From Pantoea eucrina (lineage in GTDB: Bacteria; Pseudomonadota; Gammaproteobacteria; Enterobacterales; Enterobacteriaceae), in assembly GCF_001691555.1 (NCBI RefSeq), contig NZ_MAYN01000008.1, forward strand, positions 2,528,766 to 2,592,765: DNA of 64,000 nucleotides, given 5' to 3'. This document shows, piece after piece, positions 35,089 through 43,035 of this stretch. The position numbers were made by a program, and so were the translations under genes. The notes under the pieces were generated by a model. That model did not search any database. It was not told the origin of the DNA and worked only from the letters and a program-made list of their open reading frames with translations. Numbering within the stretch: position 1 is the stretch's first letter; each line of letters begins with the position of its first letter.

Positions 35089-36072
35089 ATGGCAAAGCGT
35101 ATTCAGTTCAGTCAGCACGGTGGCCCGGAGGTTTTGCAGTGGGTTGATTTTGATCCTGCCGATCCGGCTGAGCATGAGGTGCAGGTGGAAAACCGGGCGA
35201 TAGGCATTAACTATATCGACACCTATGTGCGCAGCGGGCTCTATCCGGTTTCAGATTTTCCTTCCGGACTCGGCACCGAAGCGGCTGGCGTGGTGAGCAA
35301 AGTGGGCGCGGCGGTTACGCGTTTTCAGCCTGGCGATCGGGTGGTTTACTGTCAGGCCGTCCTGGGCGCTTACAGCGAAATACACAACGTTGCGGAGGAG
35401 CGGCTGGCGCTGCTGCCGGAAAGTATCTCTTTTGAAACGGCGGCCGCCTCATTTCTCAAAGGGCTGACGGTCCAGTATCTGCTGCGTCAGACCTGGAAAG
35501 TGAAAGCAGATGAAACGTTTCTGTTTCATGCTGCCGCAGGCGGCGTGGGCCTGATTGCCTGTCAGTGGGCCAAAGCGCTGGGCGCACATCTTATCGGCAC
35601 GGTGGGTTCCGCAGAGAAAGCGCAGACGGCTAAAGCGGCCGGCGCATGGGCCACCATTAACTATCGCGAAGAGGATATTGCGCAGCGTGTCAGCGAACTG
35701 ACGCAGGGAAGAAAGGTGGCCGTGGTGTATGACTCTGTCGGTAAAGATACCTGGGAAGCATCGCTGGATTCGTTGCAGCGCCACGGGCTGCTGGTGAGCT
35801 TTGGCAACGCTTCCGGCCCGGTAACCGGCGTGGATTTGGGTATTCTCAACAAAAAAGGCTCTCTGTTTGTTACCCGCCCGTCGCTGTTTGGCTATATCAC
35901 AAACCGTGAGGAGCTGGAGCAGGCAAGCAGTGAACTCTTTTCGCTGATAGCCAGTCGCGCCATTCAGGTGAACGTACCGGAACAGCAGAAATTCCCGCTG
36001 CGTGATGCCGTGCGCGCGCATCAGAGTCTGGAGAGTCGTGCGACGCAGGGCTCCAGCCTGCTATTACCCTGA
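35089..36072 (+). CDS. qorA: NADPH:quinone oxidoreductase QorA
   Basis: Zinc-free medium-chain reductase that passes electrons from NADPH to quinones; 327 aa, the same length as E. coli Qor. It shows GINYIDTYVRSGLYP near the substrate site and the NADPH-binding run HAAAGGVGLIACQWAKALGA (about residue 145). AGGAG lies six bases before the ATG. It is divergent from dnaB, as in E. coli. Confidence 0.96.
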   Translation: MAKRIQFSQHGGPEVLQWVDFDPADPAEHEVQVENRAIGINYIDTYVRSGLYPVSDFPSGLGTEAAGVVSKVGAAVTRFQPGDRVVYCQAVLGAYSEIHNVAEERLALLPESISFETAAASFLKGLTVQYLLRQTWKVKADETFLFHAAAGGVGLIACQWAKALGAHLIGTVGSAEKAQTAKAAGAWATINYREEDIAQRVSELTQGRKVAVVYDSVGKDTWEASLDSLQRHGLLVSFGNASGPVTGVDLGILNKKGSLFVTRPSLFGYITNREELEQASSELFSLIASRAIQVNVPEQQKFPLRDAVRAHQSLESRATQGSSLLLP

Positions 36073-36080
36073 TTCAGCCA

Positions 36081-36122
36081 AAAAAAGAGGGCTTCCTGAA
36101 GGAAGCCCCTGATTCTTTTTTT
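36081..36122. terminator. Terminator between qorA and pspG, probably bidirectional
   Basis: GGGCTTCC, loop TGAA, GGAAGCCC. On the plus side a run of eight T follows after seven bases; on the minus side AAAAAAGA gives a closer T-rich tail. The stem lies 17 bp past qorA. Confidence 0.8.
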
Positions 36123-36253
36123 TCGTTCGCGCTGGTGTAGGGACAGCGGTACTGAATCTGTATTCGTATAGTGGCAGAAAATATAAGTAAAAAATATGTT
36201 TAATGCTTATCTGATGCCAGCAGCATTCAGCGCTGTGATCTGAGCCGCATTTA

Positions 36254-36517
36254 TTACCAGCCGCGTCGCTCCATTCGGCTGATTTTTCTTTTAAGCCGGT
36301 TCAGTCGGGCGTTGCCACCTGGCGTCGTAAAGTGGCGCCAAAGCCAGACAGCGACCACGGCCAGCAGCAGCCAGGGTAACAGTTTTATGACAAACGCAAA
36401 CAGGCCGGTTAAAAACATCAGCGCGGTGGCAACGGCTAAAGCCGCAATCACCCCCAGCAGAGAAACGCCGGTCAGCAGCAGCATTAAAAAAAATCCGAGC
36501 ACAAATACCATTTCCAC
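36254..36517 (-). CDS. pspG: Envelope stress protein PspG
   Basis: Small inner-membrane member of the phage-shock regulon, 87 aa against 80 in E. coli. Two long hydrophobic segments fill residues 3-62 (FVLGFFLMLLLTGVSLLGVI, then FAFVIKLLPWLLLAVVAVWL), followed by a basic tail that differs from E. coli. A sigma-54 promoter lies about 36 bp upstream, matching PspF-dependent control. It lies between qorA and dusA as in E. coli. Confidence 0.94.
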   Translation of the reverse strand: MEMVFVLGFFLMLLLTGVSLLGVIAALAVATALMFLTGLFAFVIKLLPWLLLAVVAVWLWRHFTTPGGNARLNRLKRKISRMERRGW

Positions 36518-36552
36518 GTTTAGCCTCCTCTGTCAGAACTCTCCTGACAGAT

Positions 36553-36567
36553 ACAATTTTCGTGCCA
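36553..36567 (-). promoter_or_regulatory. Sigma-54 promoter of pspG
   Basis: On the minus strand TGGCACG, AAAA, TTGT: a full -24 box and a -12 box one base off the consensus TTGC, with the exact 4-base gap. It ends 36 bp before the pspG ATG. E. coli pspG is PspF/sigma-54 dependent. Confidence 0.88.
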
Positions 36568-36651
36568 GAATAGACATTTTATAACCAATTGATTAAATTG
36601 GCTTTATTCAGAGTGCTTCAGTAAACGTGGTGAAAAAAACCAGATTTCAGG

Positions 36652-36684
36652 CAAAATAAAACCGCACCATCTCTGCTGCGGTTT
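36652..36684 (-). terminator. Intrinsic terminator of dusA
   Basis: AAACCGCA and TGCGGTTT pair over eight bases with an 11-base loop; on the minus strand the stem runs into TTTATTTT. It lies 15 bp after the dusA stop. Confidence 0.85.
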
Positions 36685-36698
36685 TCAGAGAACGCGGA

Positions 36699-37694
36699 TT
36701 ACGCTTCCTGCGGGGTGCGATCGGCCACCAGCGCCAGCGCGGCTTCCAGCACGCGCACATCCGCGCCCGGTTTATGCGCATTTTCGCTCAGATAACGTCG
36801 CCACTGGCGCGCGCCGGGGATCCCCTGGAACAGGCCCAGCATATGCCGGGTAACGTGTCCCAGATAGGTACCCTGCGCAAGTTCCGCTTCAATATAGGGA
36901 TACATTGAACGCACCACCGCCACCAGATCCACTGCCGGCGCTGTGCGGTCAAACAGCGTGCGATCGACCTGTGCCAGTATAGAGGGATTTTGATACGCTT
37001 CGCGGCCCATCATTACGCCATCTACATGCATCAGGTGCGACTTTGCCTCCTCCAGCGTTTTCACACCGCCGTTGATGGCGATGGTCAGCGCCGGAAAATC
37101 GCGCTTTAACTGATAAACGCGCGGGTAGTCCAGCGGCGGGATCTCCCGGTTCTCTTTCGGGCTCAGCCCTGAGAGCCAGGCTTTGCGTGCGTGAATGATA
37201 AAGGTGTCGCAGCCGCCCCGCTCTGCCACGGTGCCGGTAAAGTCGCACAGAAAAGCGTAGCTCTCCTGCTCGTCGATACCGATGCGGGTTTTTACCGTGA
37301 CCGGAATAGAGACCACATCGCGCATCGCTTTAATACAGTCGGCCACCAGGTTCGCATCCGCCATCAGGCAGGCACCAAAGCGACCGTTCTGTACGCGGTC
37401 GGAAGGACAGCCCACGTTCAGGTTGATCTGATCGTAACCGCGCGCTTCAGCCAGTCTGGCGCACTGCGCCAGCGCCGCCGGATCGCTGCCGCCCAGCTGC
37501 AGAGCAACCGGGTGCTCCTCTTCGCTGTAGGCAAGGTAATCCCCTTTGCCATGAATAATCGCGCCGGTCGTCACCATCTCGGTATAGAGCAGCGTATCGC
37601 CGGTAAGCTTGCGATGAAAATAGCGGCAGTGACGATCGGTCCAGTCGAGCATCGGCGCGATGGAAAAGCGTTGCGAAGAGAAGTTATCAGTCAT
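36699..37694 (-). CDS. dusA: tRNA-dihydrouridine(20/20a) synthase DusA
   Basis: FMN enzyme that reduces uridine 20/20a of tRNA with NADPH. The TIM-barrel opens [17 protein letters not shown]; the catalytic cysteine is in [19 protein letters not shown] (about residue 95), and the FMN phosphate site is in [11 protein letters not shown] and [13 protein letters not shown]. Length is 331 aa. It is on the same strand as pspG with its own terminator between them. Confidence 0.96.
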   Translation of the reverse strand: MTDNFSSQRFSIAPMLDWTDRHCRYFHRKLTGDTLLYTEMVTTGAIIHGKGDYLAYSEEEHPVALQLGGSDPAALAQCARLAEARGYDQINLNVGCPSDRVQNGRFGACLMADANLVADCIKAMRDVVSIPVTVKTRIGIDEQESYAFLCDFTGTVAERGGCDTFIIHARKAWLSGLSPKENREIPPLDYPRVYQLKRDFPALTIAINGGVKTLEEAKSHLMHVDGVMMGREAYQNPSILAQVDRTLFDRTAPAVDLVAVVRSMYPYIEAELAQGTYLGHVTRHMLGLFQGIPGARQWRRYLSENAHKPGADVRVLEAALALVADRTPQEA

Positions 37695-37784
37695 GAAGCG
37701 CAGTAGATCCGGAGTTAAATGATGAGAAACTGCGCAATGATACCACAGCCGTCACGGACGACACAGCCGCCCGTGACAGACCCG

Positions 37785-39050
37785 TCAGAAGTTAAAGCCG
37801 AGCTGTACCATCGCACCCCAGGTACGATCTTTACCGGCGGAGCCCGCCAGATCCAGATGCACCGCATTGTTAAACGGCGACAGACCAAGACCGGCAGTAA
37901 CCACGTTAACGTCGTTTGATTTCAGATCGGCCCGGTAGCCTGCGCGCAGGGCCAGCCAGTCGAGCACGCGATATTCCGCGCCTGCGCCCGCATACTGGCT
38001 GCTCTCCTGCGACTTAAAGCGTTTGGTTTCCGTGAGATCCACATCGCCGGTCAGGGTAACCGGTCCGCGCTCCCACGCGAGGCCGGTCGTTACCAGCGGA
38101 CGAATTTGATAGGTATCGCGATAGCCATTAACAACTTTGGTATCCAGATCGCGTGAGATCAGGTTCTGGCCGGTCAGACCAAACGTCCAGTTTTCAGCAA
38201 ACGGGGTGGCGAGACCGGCATCAACGTTAAAGCCGGTGTCTGAACTGCGATAGCGCCCGTTTTTAAGATCGTTTTTATCGTAGTTATAGACGCTGGCGCT
38301 GTAGTTATAGAGCCAGGTCTTCTGCAGCTTAGGCGTAACACCCAGCGAGACCGGGTGACCGGCAACCGTAAACTCATGCGCCATGGCAATACCATAATCG
38401 GTGACCAGCGCTGCCAGTCCGTTCGCGCTGGAGCGCAGGTTATCCTGATCGCCCGGCTGCGGAAACGCGCCGTTTGCCAGACTGTCCAGATAATCGATAT
38501 CGCTCTGAACCACGTTGGCACGAATATGGGCGGTACCATACGCTTTGGTGATAAAGGCAAACGGCAGCGTCTCATTCGGAACCGTAACGGCCACTGCAAC
38601 GCCTGCGGTCGCATCCGCTTTATTACCTTTAAGCCTGCGCAGCTGATCGGCCATATCGCCGGCTGCGGCACGCAGCTGCGGCACGGCATTGATGGCAGCA
38701 AACGGATCCGAGATGAGATTCTCGTTGATGTTATCAATTACGTCGCGATAGCGATCAACCGTATCGGTGATGTCATCAATACGATCGACCAGCTTGTCTT
38801 TATCCGTCACCTGTAATCCGGCAGAGGGAAAAATGATGCCGGCATTCTCTTCCGGCTGCGCACGCGTCATCAGCGCCGGGTTAGCCAGCACGGCAGAACT
38901 CCAGTGCGACGAAGCGACACCGGTTCCGCCCATCGCATCATTGCGCGCATCATACCAGGTTCCCGCGGCCAGCGCTGAAGAGGAAGCCAGCAGCGCGTTT
39001 AAACCAGCAAAATAAGCCACCCGGGCCAGCGTAAAGCGTGTTGTCGTCAT
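37785..39050 (-). CDS. TraF-like (F-plasmid TraF_2 type) outer membrane protein
   Basis: 421-aa exported protein resembling the TraF_2 'conjugal transfer protein TraF' family, which is mostly chromosomal and of unknown function. A signal peptide ends at ALA-AGTWYDAR (about residue 29). The next segment, GGTGVASSHWSSAVLANPAL, resembles the N-terminal hatch motif of FadL-like barrels, and the C-terminus ends in a barrel-type strand, AMVQLGFNF. A helical section near residues 85-150 interrupts the strands. No other conjugation gene is present, so a transfer role is unlikely. It is inserted between dusA and zur compared with E. coli. Confidence 0.8.
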   Translation of the reverse strand: MTTTRFTLARVAYFAGLNALLASSSALAAGTWYDARNDAMGGTGVASSHWSSAVLANPALMTRAQPEENAGIIFPSAGLQVTDKDKLVDRIDDITDTVDRYRDVIDNINENLISDPFAAINAVPQLRAAAGDMADQLRRLKGNKADATAGVAVAVTVPNETLPFAFITKAYGTAHIRANVVQSDIDYLDSLANGAFPQPGDQDNLRSSANGLAALVTDYGIAMAHEFTVAGHPVSLGVTPKLQKTWLYNYSASVYNYDKNDLKNGRYRSSDTGFNVDAGLATPFAENWTFGLTGQNLISRDLDTKVVNGYRDTYQIRPLVTTGLAWERGPVTLTGDVDLTETKRFKSQESSQYAGAGAEYRVLDWLALRAGYRADLKSNDVNVVTAGLGLSPFNNAVHLDLAGSAGKDRTWGAMVQLGFNF

Positions 39051-39435
39051 GAGGCTGCTATCACCTTAAAAAATTATTGAGTGTCGCGTAGGCGAAATAA
39101 TGGTGTTAACCGCTATTCTGAATGGCGGCTAACGCTTCATTGCTGTGAACTGAAAGGGATAAGCACTGCTGTTCGCAGAATTGGACACGAATGCGCCACT
39201 CTGCGCTTTTTTTAGCCACTCAGGCGAATTATTGCTCTTGTAAGGCCAGTGATAACTTTAGCCTGCCTGAACCATATCGGGAATCTGGTCACTTGCAAAG
39301 CAAAAATAGCGCGTAAAACACTCTTAAAATTGCCGGATATGTGTGATCGACAGCACGCTTAGGCCAGAGCAGGCAAAAACAGCATGGGCGGATGGAGTGT
39401 GATAAAATAACATCACCTGTAAGCCGGAGAACATT
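39051..39435. other. Divergent intergenic region between the TraF-like gene and zur
   Basis: 385 bp with no gene seen. It must hold both promoters. GATAAAATAACAT just upstream of zur may include a -10 box, and GGAG precedes the zur ATG. I found no Zur-type palindrome (GTTATnnTATAAC-like) and no repeat unit here. Confidence 0.5.
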
Positions 39436-39957
39436 ATGTCAACTCTTACCCCAGCGCAGCTGCTGACCCAGGTTGAGGCGCTCTGTCTCGATCGCGGCGT
39501 GCGTCTTACGCCGCAGCGTGCCGAAGTACTGCGCCTGATGGCTGAGCAGAAAGGTTCTGTCAGCGCCTACGATCTGCTGGATCAGCTGCGTATGAGTGAA
39601 CCTCAGGCGAAGCCGCCCACGATTTACCGTGCCCTCGACTTTTTGCTGGAACAGGGATTTATCCACCGCGTGGAGTCCAACAACAGCTATGTGGTCTGTC
39701 ATCACGTTAATGAGCCGGCCCACAGTTCTGTTATGCTGGTCTGCGACAGCTGTGCCGCCGTGAGTGAACAACAGGCACACGGCGTGGAAAAAATCATTGC
39801 GGGACTGGCTGACCAGGCGAACTTCAGCCTGCGCCATACGGTGATTGAAGCGCACGGCCTGTGCGAAAACTGCGCTGAAATTGCTGCCTGTACCCAGCAC
39901 GCCAGCTGCGCGCACGATCATGAAGCCATGAGTAAAAAACGCGGTAAAAAGGGCTGA
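39436..39957 (+). CDS. zur: Zinc uptake regulator Zur
   Basis: Fur-family repressor that shuts off zinc uptake genes when zinc is bound. The winged helix includes VRLTPQRAEVLRLM and PPTIYRALDFLLEQGFIHRV; the metal sites use the Cys of VCDSCAA and CENCAEIAAC and the C-terminal His/Cys cluster CTQHASCAHDHE. Length is 173 aa against 171. The basic tail SKKRGKKG replaces E. coli's. It is convergent with yjbJ. Confidence 0.96.
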   Translation: MSTLTPAQLLTQVEALCLDRGVRLTPQRAEVLRLMAEQKGSVSAYDLLDQLRMSEPQAKPPTIYRALDFLLEQGFIHRVESNNSYVVCHHVNEPAHSSVMLVCDSCAAVSEQQAHGVEKIIAGLADQANFSLRHTVIEAHGLCENCAEIAACTQHASCAHDHEAMSKKRGKKG

Positions 39958-40009
39958 GTGCACGCCTGAAGGCCTGCGAGCGGGGGGTATGTTCTGAACC
40001 GGGGTAGCG

Positions 40010-40222
40010 CTAGTCGCGACGATCGTTGTGCCGGCTTTCCCATTCGTTCACTTCGCGCTCCGCTTCTGCTCTCGCATAGCCATAGCGCTCCTGAATTTTG
40101 CCAATCAGCTGGTCGCGCCTGCCTTCAATCACGCTCAGGTCATCATCAGTCAGCTTGCCCCACTGCTCTTTGCATTTTCCTTTGAACTGTTTCCAGCTGC
40201 CGCTCGCTTCATCTCTGTTCAT
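40010..40222 (-). CDS. yjbJ: CsbD-family stress protein YjbJ
   Basis: 70-residue CsbD-family protein, abundant under stress in E. coli but of unknown function. The family core is clear: WKQFKGKCKEQWGKLTDDDL and GKIQERYGYARAEAEREV. The start at 40222 matches E. coli (69 aa), with GGAG seven bases upstream; the open frame reaches further but without similarity. Between zur and dinF, as in E. coli. Confidence 0.93.
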   Translation of the reverse strand: MNRDEASGSWKQFKGKCKEQWGKLTDDDLSVIEGRRDQLIGKIQERYGYARAEAEREVNEWESRHNDRRD

Positions 40223-40308
40223 TACGCGTCTCCACAGTTTGCTGAGCCAGACGGAACGCCACCACAGCGGTGGCTGAACCGCCGCCTGACCTGCGATCTG
40301 TCCTATTA

Positions 40309-40358
40309 AGGTTAACCGTCGCAGCACAATTCGCCAGTTTTATGCGCTGCCGGTTAAC
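40309..40358 (-). terminator. Long stem-loop after dinF, possible terminator
   Basis: GGTTAACCG (40309-40317) pairs with CGGTTAACC (40350-40358), and CAGC (40321-40324) with GCTG (40345-40348). The stem is only ten bases past the dinF stop. The T-run on the minus side is poor (TTAATA), so termination may be partial. Confidence 0.5.
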
Positions 40359-40367
40359 CCGATGACA

Positions 40368-41690
40368 TTACACGCTGAACCAGCTGTCGCGCCGCCAGTG
40401 ATAGCGCCATATCAGTCCCAGAGTAATGCCTCTTAACGCGAGGAATACGGTAATAGCCAGCCATAAGCCATGGTTCCCGAGCCACGGCAGCGTCAGCAGC
40501 GTCAGTGCATAGCCCAGCGCCGCCAGCAGCATGCTGTTGCGCATATCGCGGCCGCGTGTGGCCCCGATAAACATACCGTCCAGCAGATAGCACCAGACGC
40601 CAGCCAGCGGCAGGATCACCTGCCAGATAAGGTAGCGGTCGGCCGCTTCGCGCAGCGATTCAATAGAGGTCAGCAGCGCGATAATTGCCGGGCCGCAGAC
40701 GGCGTAAATTACCGCAAACAGCAGCGCCACGATGCCCGCCTGCCGGCAGGCGGCATACCAGATCAGCCGCAGCCGGCTGCGATCGCCTGCGCCGGTGGCC
40801 TCACCGGAGCAGGCTTCCACCGCGTAGGCAAAGCCATCCAGCGCATAGGCGGTAAAGGTCAGAAACATCAGCAATACCGCATTGACCGCGACCACCTCAG
40901 GGCCGAGCCGCGCGCCCAGCAGCGTCAGCGAGGCAAAGCAGAGCTGCAGCAGCAGCGAACGCAGCATGATGTCGCGGTTAAGACGGAACAGGCGCGCGGT
41001 GTCGCCGCGCCAGCTGGCTTTGAGCAGTGAAAATGATATGCCGCGCAGCGCCAGCACACGTGCCACCATCCACAGCCCTGCCGCCAGCGTCACATAATCC
41101 GCGACGGCGGTGGCCGCGGCGGCACCCGCCACGCCCCAGTGCCACTGCAGAACAAACAGCAAATCAAGCAGGATATTCACAACGTTACCAGTGATGAGCA
41201 GCACCATTGGTGCGCGCGCATACTGTACGCCGAGCAGCCAGCCCAGGATCACCAGATTTGCCAGTGTGGCAGGCGCACTGAGCCAGCGGATAGCGATAAA
41301 GGTTTGTGCCTGCTGCTGCACCGCCTCGCTGCCACCCATCAGCGCGGCCGCCAGCTCGCTGACCGGGGTACGTAATGCAATGAACAGCACGCCTGCTGTC
41401 AGCGCAATCAGCATCGGCTGGATCAGCGCACGCGCCAGCGCAGGTGTATCCCGGGCGCCAAATGCCTGTGCCGTCAGACCGGTGGTGCTCATGCGCAGAA
41501 ACAGCAGCAGCATAAATACAAAGCTGGTGGCGGTTGCGCCCACGGCCACGCCGCCGAGATAAACCGGACTGTCGAGGTGACCAATAATAGCCGTATCCAC
41601 AATGCCCAGCAGCGGTACGCTGATGTTAGAGAGGATCATTGGCAGCGCCAGCCGCCAGAGCGTGCGGTCAGAAGAGGTAAACAGCGGCAT
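40368..41690 (-). CDS. dinF: MATE family efflux transporter DinF
   Basis: 440-aa member of the multidrug and toxic compound extrusion family, with twelve predicted membrane segments in two halves; opens with WRLALPMILSNISVPLLGIV and has AQAFGARD in the first half. In E. coli it is co-transcribed with lexA as an SOS gene and is linked to protection from oxidative stress and bile salts. Here it follows lexA by 129 bp, with a strong hairpin in between that could modulate readthrough. AGGA precedes the ATG. Confidence 0.94.
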   Translation of the reverse strand: MPLFTSSDRTLWRLALPMILSNISVPLLGIVDTAIIGHLDSPVYLGGVAVGATATSFVFMLLLFLRMSTTGLTAQAFGARDTPALARALIQPMLIALTAGVLFIALRTPVSELAAALMGGSEAVQQQAQTFIAIRWLSAPATLANLVILGWLLGVQYARAPMVLLITGNVVNILLDLLFVLQWHWGVAGAAAATAVADYVTLAAGLWMVARVLALRGISFSLLKASWRGDTARLFRLNRDIMLRSLLLQLCFASLTLLGARLGPEVVAVNAVLLMFLTFTAYALDGFAYAVEACSGEATGAGDRSRLRLIWYAACRQAGIVALLFAVIYAVCGPAIIALLTSIESLREAADRYLIWQVILPLAGVWCYLLDGMFIGATRGRDMRNSMLLAALGYALTLLTLPWLGNHGLWLAITVFLALRGITLGLIWRYHWRRDSWFSV

Positions 41691-41772
41691 CAGCCAGTCC
41701 TGTTAATGCGGGCAACGCGCCTCATGCAGCTGCACGGCGTCACGGTTGGAAGCAGAGGGGTAATATAGCAGA

Positions 41773-41800
41773 CTGCGGTCTGTGCAGGCACAGACCGCAG
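41773..41800 (-). other. Strong hairpin in the lexA-dinF gap
   Basis: CTGCGGTCTGTGC and GCACAGACCGCAG are perfect reverse complements separated by AG, giving a stem of about 12 bp and a tetraloop. It is 20 bp past the lexA stop. No T-run follows, so it is better read as a partial attenuator or RNA-end protector than a terminator. Confidence 0.65.
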
Positions 41801-41819
41801 CAGGGGGACTAACCAGGTA

Positions 41820-42434
41820 TTACAGCCATTCACCGGTGCGGACAATACCCACCGCCAGACCTTCAACGGTCAGTGACTGCTGGCGCGTATCCACTTCGAT
41901 AGGCTGAAAATCGCTGTTTTCTGGCAGCAGATGCACGATAGCACCCTGCTTTTTCCAGCGTTTTACGGTGACTTCATCATCGATGCGCGCTACCACGACC
42001 TGGCCGTTACGCACATCCTGGGTTTTATGTACGGCAAGCAGATCGCCATCCATAATCCCGATATCTTTCATCGACATTCCGCTGACGCGCAGCAGAAAAT
42101 CAGCGCTCGGCTTAAACAGGTTAGCATCGACCTGATAATGGGTCTCGATGTGCTCCTGAGCCAGCAGCGGCTCGCCGGCAGCCACACGTCCGATTAACGG
42201 CAATCCGCCGCTTGTCTCTTCTTCCATCAGCAAGCGAATGCCGCGTGAGGCGCCAGAGACAATCTCAATGACCCCTTTACGCGCCAGCGCTTTCAGGTGC
42301 TCTTCAGCCGCATTGGGTGAGCGGAAGCCCAGCTGTGAAGCAATTTCAGCACGCGTTGGTGGCATGCCGGTTGAATTAATATGGTCGCGAATCAGGTCAT
42401 AGACCTGCTGCTGCCTGCTGGTTAACGCTTTCAT
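41820..42434 (-). CDS. lexA: SOS response repressor LexA
   Basis: Represses SOS genes and self-cleaves when stimulated by RecA on single-stranded DNA. The winged helix occupies residues 1-70 ([40 protein letters not shown]). The cleavage site is Ala86-Gly87 in GRVAAGEP, and the catalytic dyad is Ser121 (VSGMSM) and Lys158 (EVTVKR), each shifted by two from E. coli. Length is 204 aa against 202. Two LexA boxes upstream show autoregulation. It precedes dinF and lies beside dgkA and plsB as in E. coli. Confidence 0.98.
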   Translation of the reverse strand: MKALTSRQQQVYDLIRDHINSTGMPPTRAEIASQLGFRSPNAAEEHLKALARKGVIEIVSGASRGIRLLMEEETSGGLPLIGRVAAGEPLLAQEHIETHYQVDANLFKPSADFLLRVSGMSMKDIGIMDGDLLAVHKTQDVRNGQVVVARIDDEVTVKRWKKQGAIVHLLPENSDFQPIEVDTRQQSLTVEGLAVGIVRTGEWL

Positions 42435-42442
42435 CCCGCCCC

Positions 42443-42458
42443 CTGGTTGTTTATACAG
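42443..42458 (-). promoter_or_regulatory. LexA box, proximal, of lexA
   Basis: CTGG-N8-ACAG, 9 bp upstream of the lexA ATG; one base off the CTGT-N8-ACAG core. In E. coli the proximal lexA box has the same CTGG variant. Confidence 0.88.
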
Positions 42459-42461
42459 TCG

Positions 42462-42477
42462 CTGTGAGTATATACAG
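42462..42477 (-). promoter_or_regulatory. LexA box, distal, of lexA
   Basis: CTGT-N8-ACAG, a perfect core, 3 bp from the proximal box. The tandem pair reproduces the E. coli lexA operator arrangement. Confidence 0.92.
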
Positions 42478-42539
42478 GTATTGGCGAAATGAAAACCGCA
42501 GCTGCGGCAAAAATCAGCGATATATCGGTACTTCAGGCC

Positions 42540-42908
42540 TTAATGCGCGTGCGGCCAGAGCAGCGAAATCCAGACAAACAGCGCAAGCAGAATGGTCAGC
42601 AGCACGGCGGCAGAGCCCATATCTTTGGCGCGCCCCGCCAGCGGGTGACGCTCCTGACCAATTCTGTCGACCACCGCTTCAATCGCGCTGTTCAGGATCT
42701 CTACCACCACCACCAGCATCACCGAGCCAATCAGCAGCACGCGCGTCACCGCGTCCACATCCAGCCAGCAGGCGATGACCACCGCGATCGCCGCCGCGAT
42801 CGCCTCCTGACGAAAAGCCGCCTCATGTTGCCACGCTGCGCGTATACCCTGCCAGGAGTAGCCTGCGGCTTTGATAATGCGCAGCAGGCCGGTAACGTTA
42901 TTTGCCAT
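42540..42908 (-). CDS. dgkA: Diacylglycerol kinase DgkA
   Basis: Trimeric inner-membrane kinase that turns diacylglycerol (left by membrane-derived oligosaccharide synthesis) back into phosphatidate. Three membrane segments; the active-site run is [16 protein letters not shown] with the two conserved glutamates. The start at 42908 gives 122 aa, as in E. coli; the open frame continues upstream into the plsB leader without similarity. It is divergent from plsB, joining two steps of phospholipid synthesis at one locus. Confidence 0.96.
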   Translation of the reverse strand: MANNVTGLLRIIKAAGYSWQGIRAAWQHEAAFRQEAIAAAIAVVIACWLDVDAVTRVLLIGSVMLVVVVEILNSAIEAVVDRIGQERHPLAGRAKDMGSAAVLLTILLALFVWISLLWPHAH

Positions 42909-43035
42909 GGATAGGGAACCCTTGAGTAATTTTGGCGTCAATGAGTGCGCAGCGTACGATGGCACAGCCACAGATCTTCGCTGCACTTTCTGGTATGCTT
43001 GCCGCGCTTTGCTAACAAGAGGCTTCAAGTTGTCT

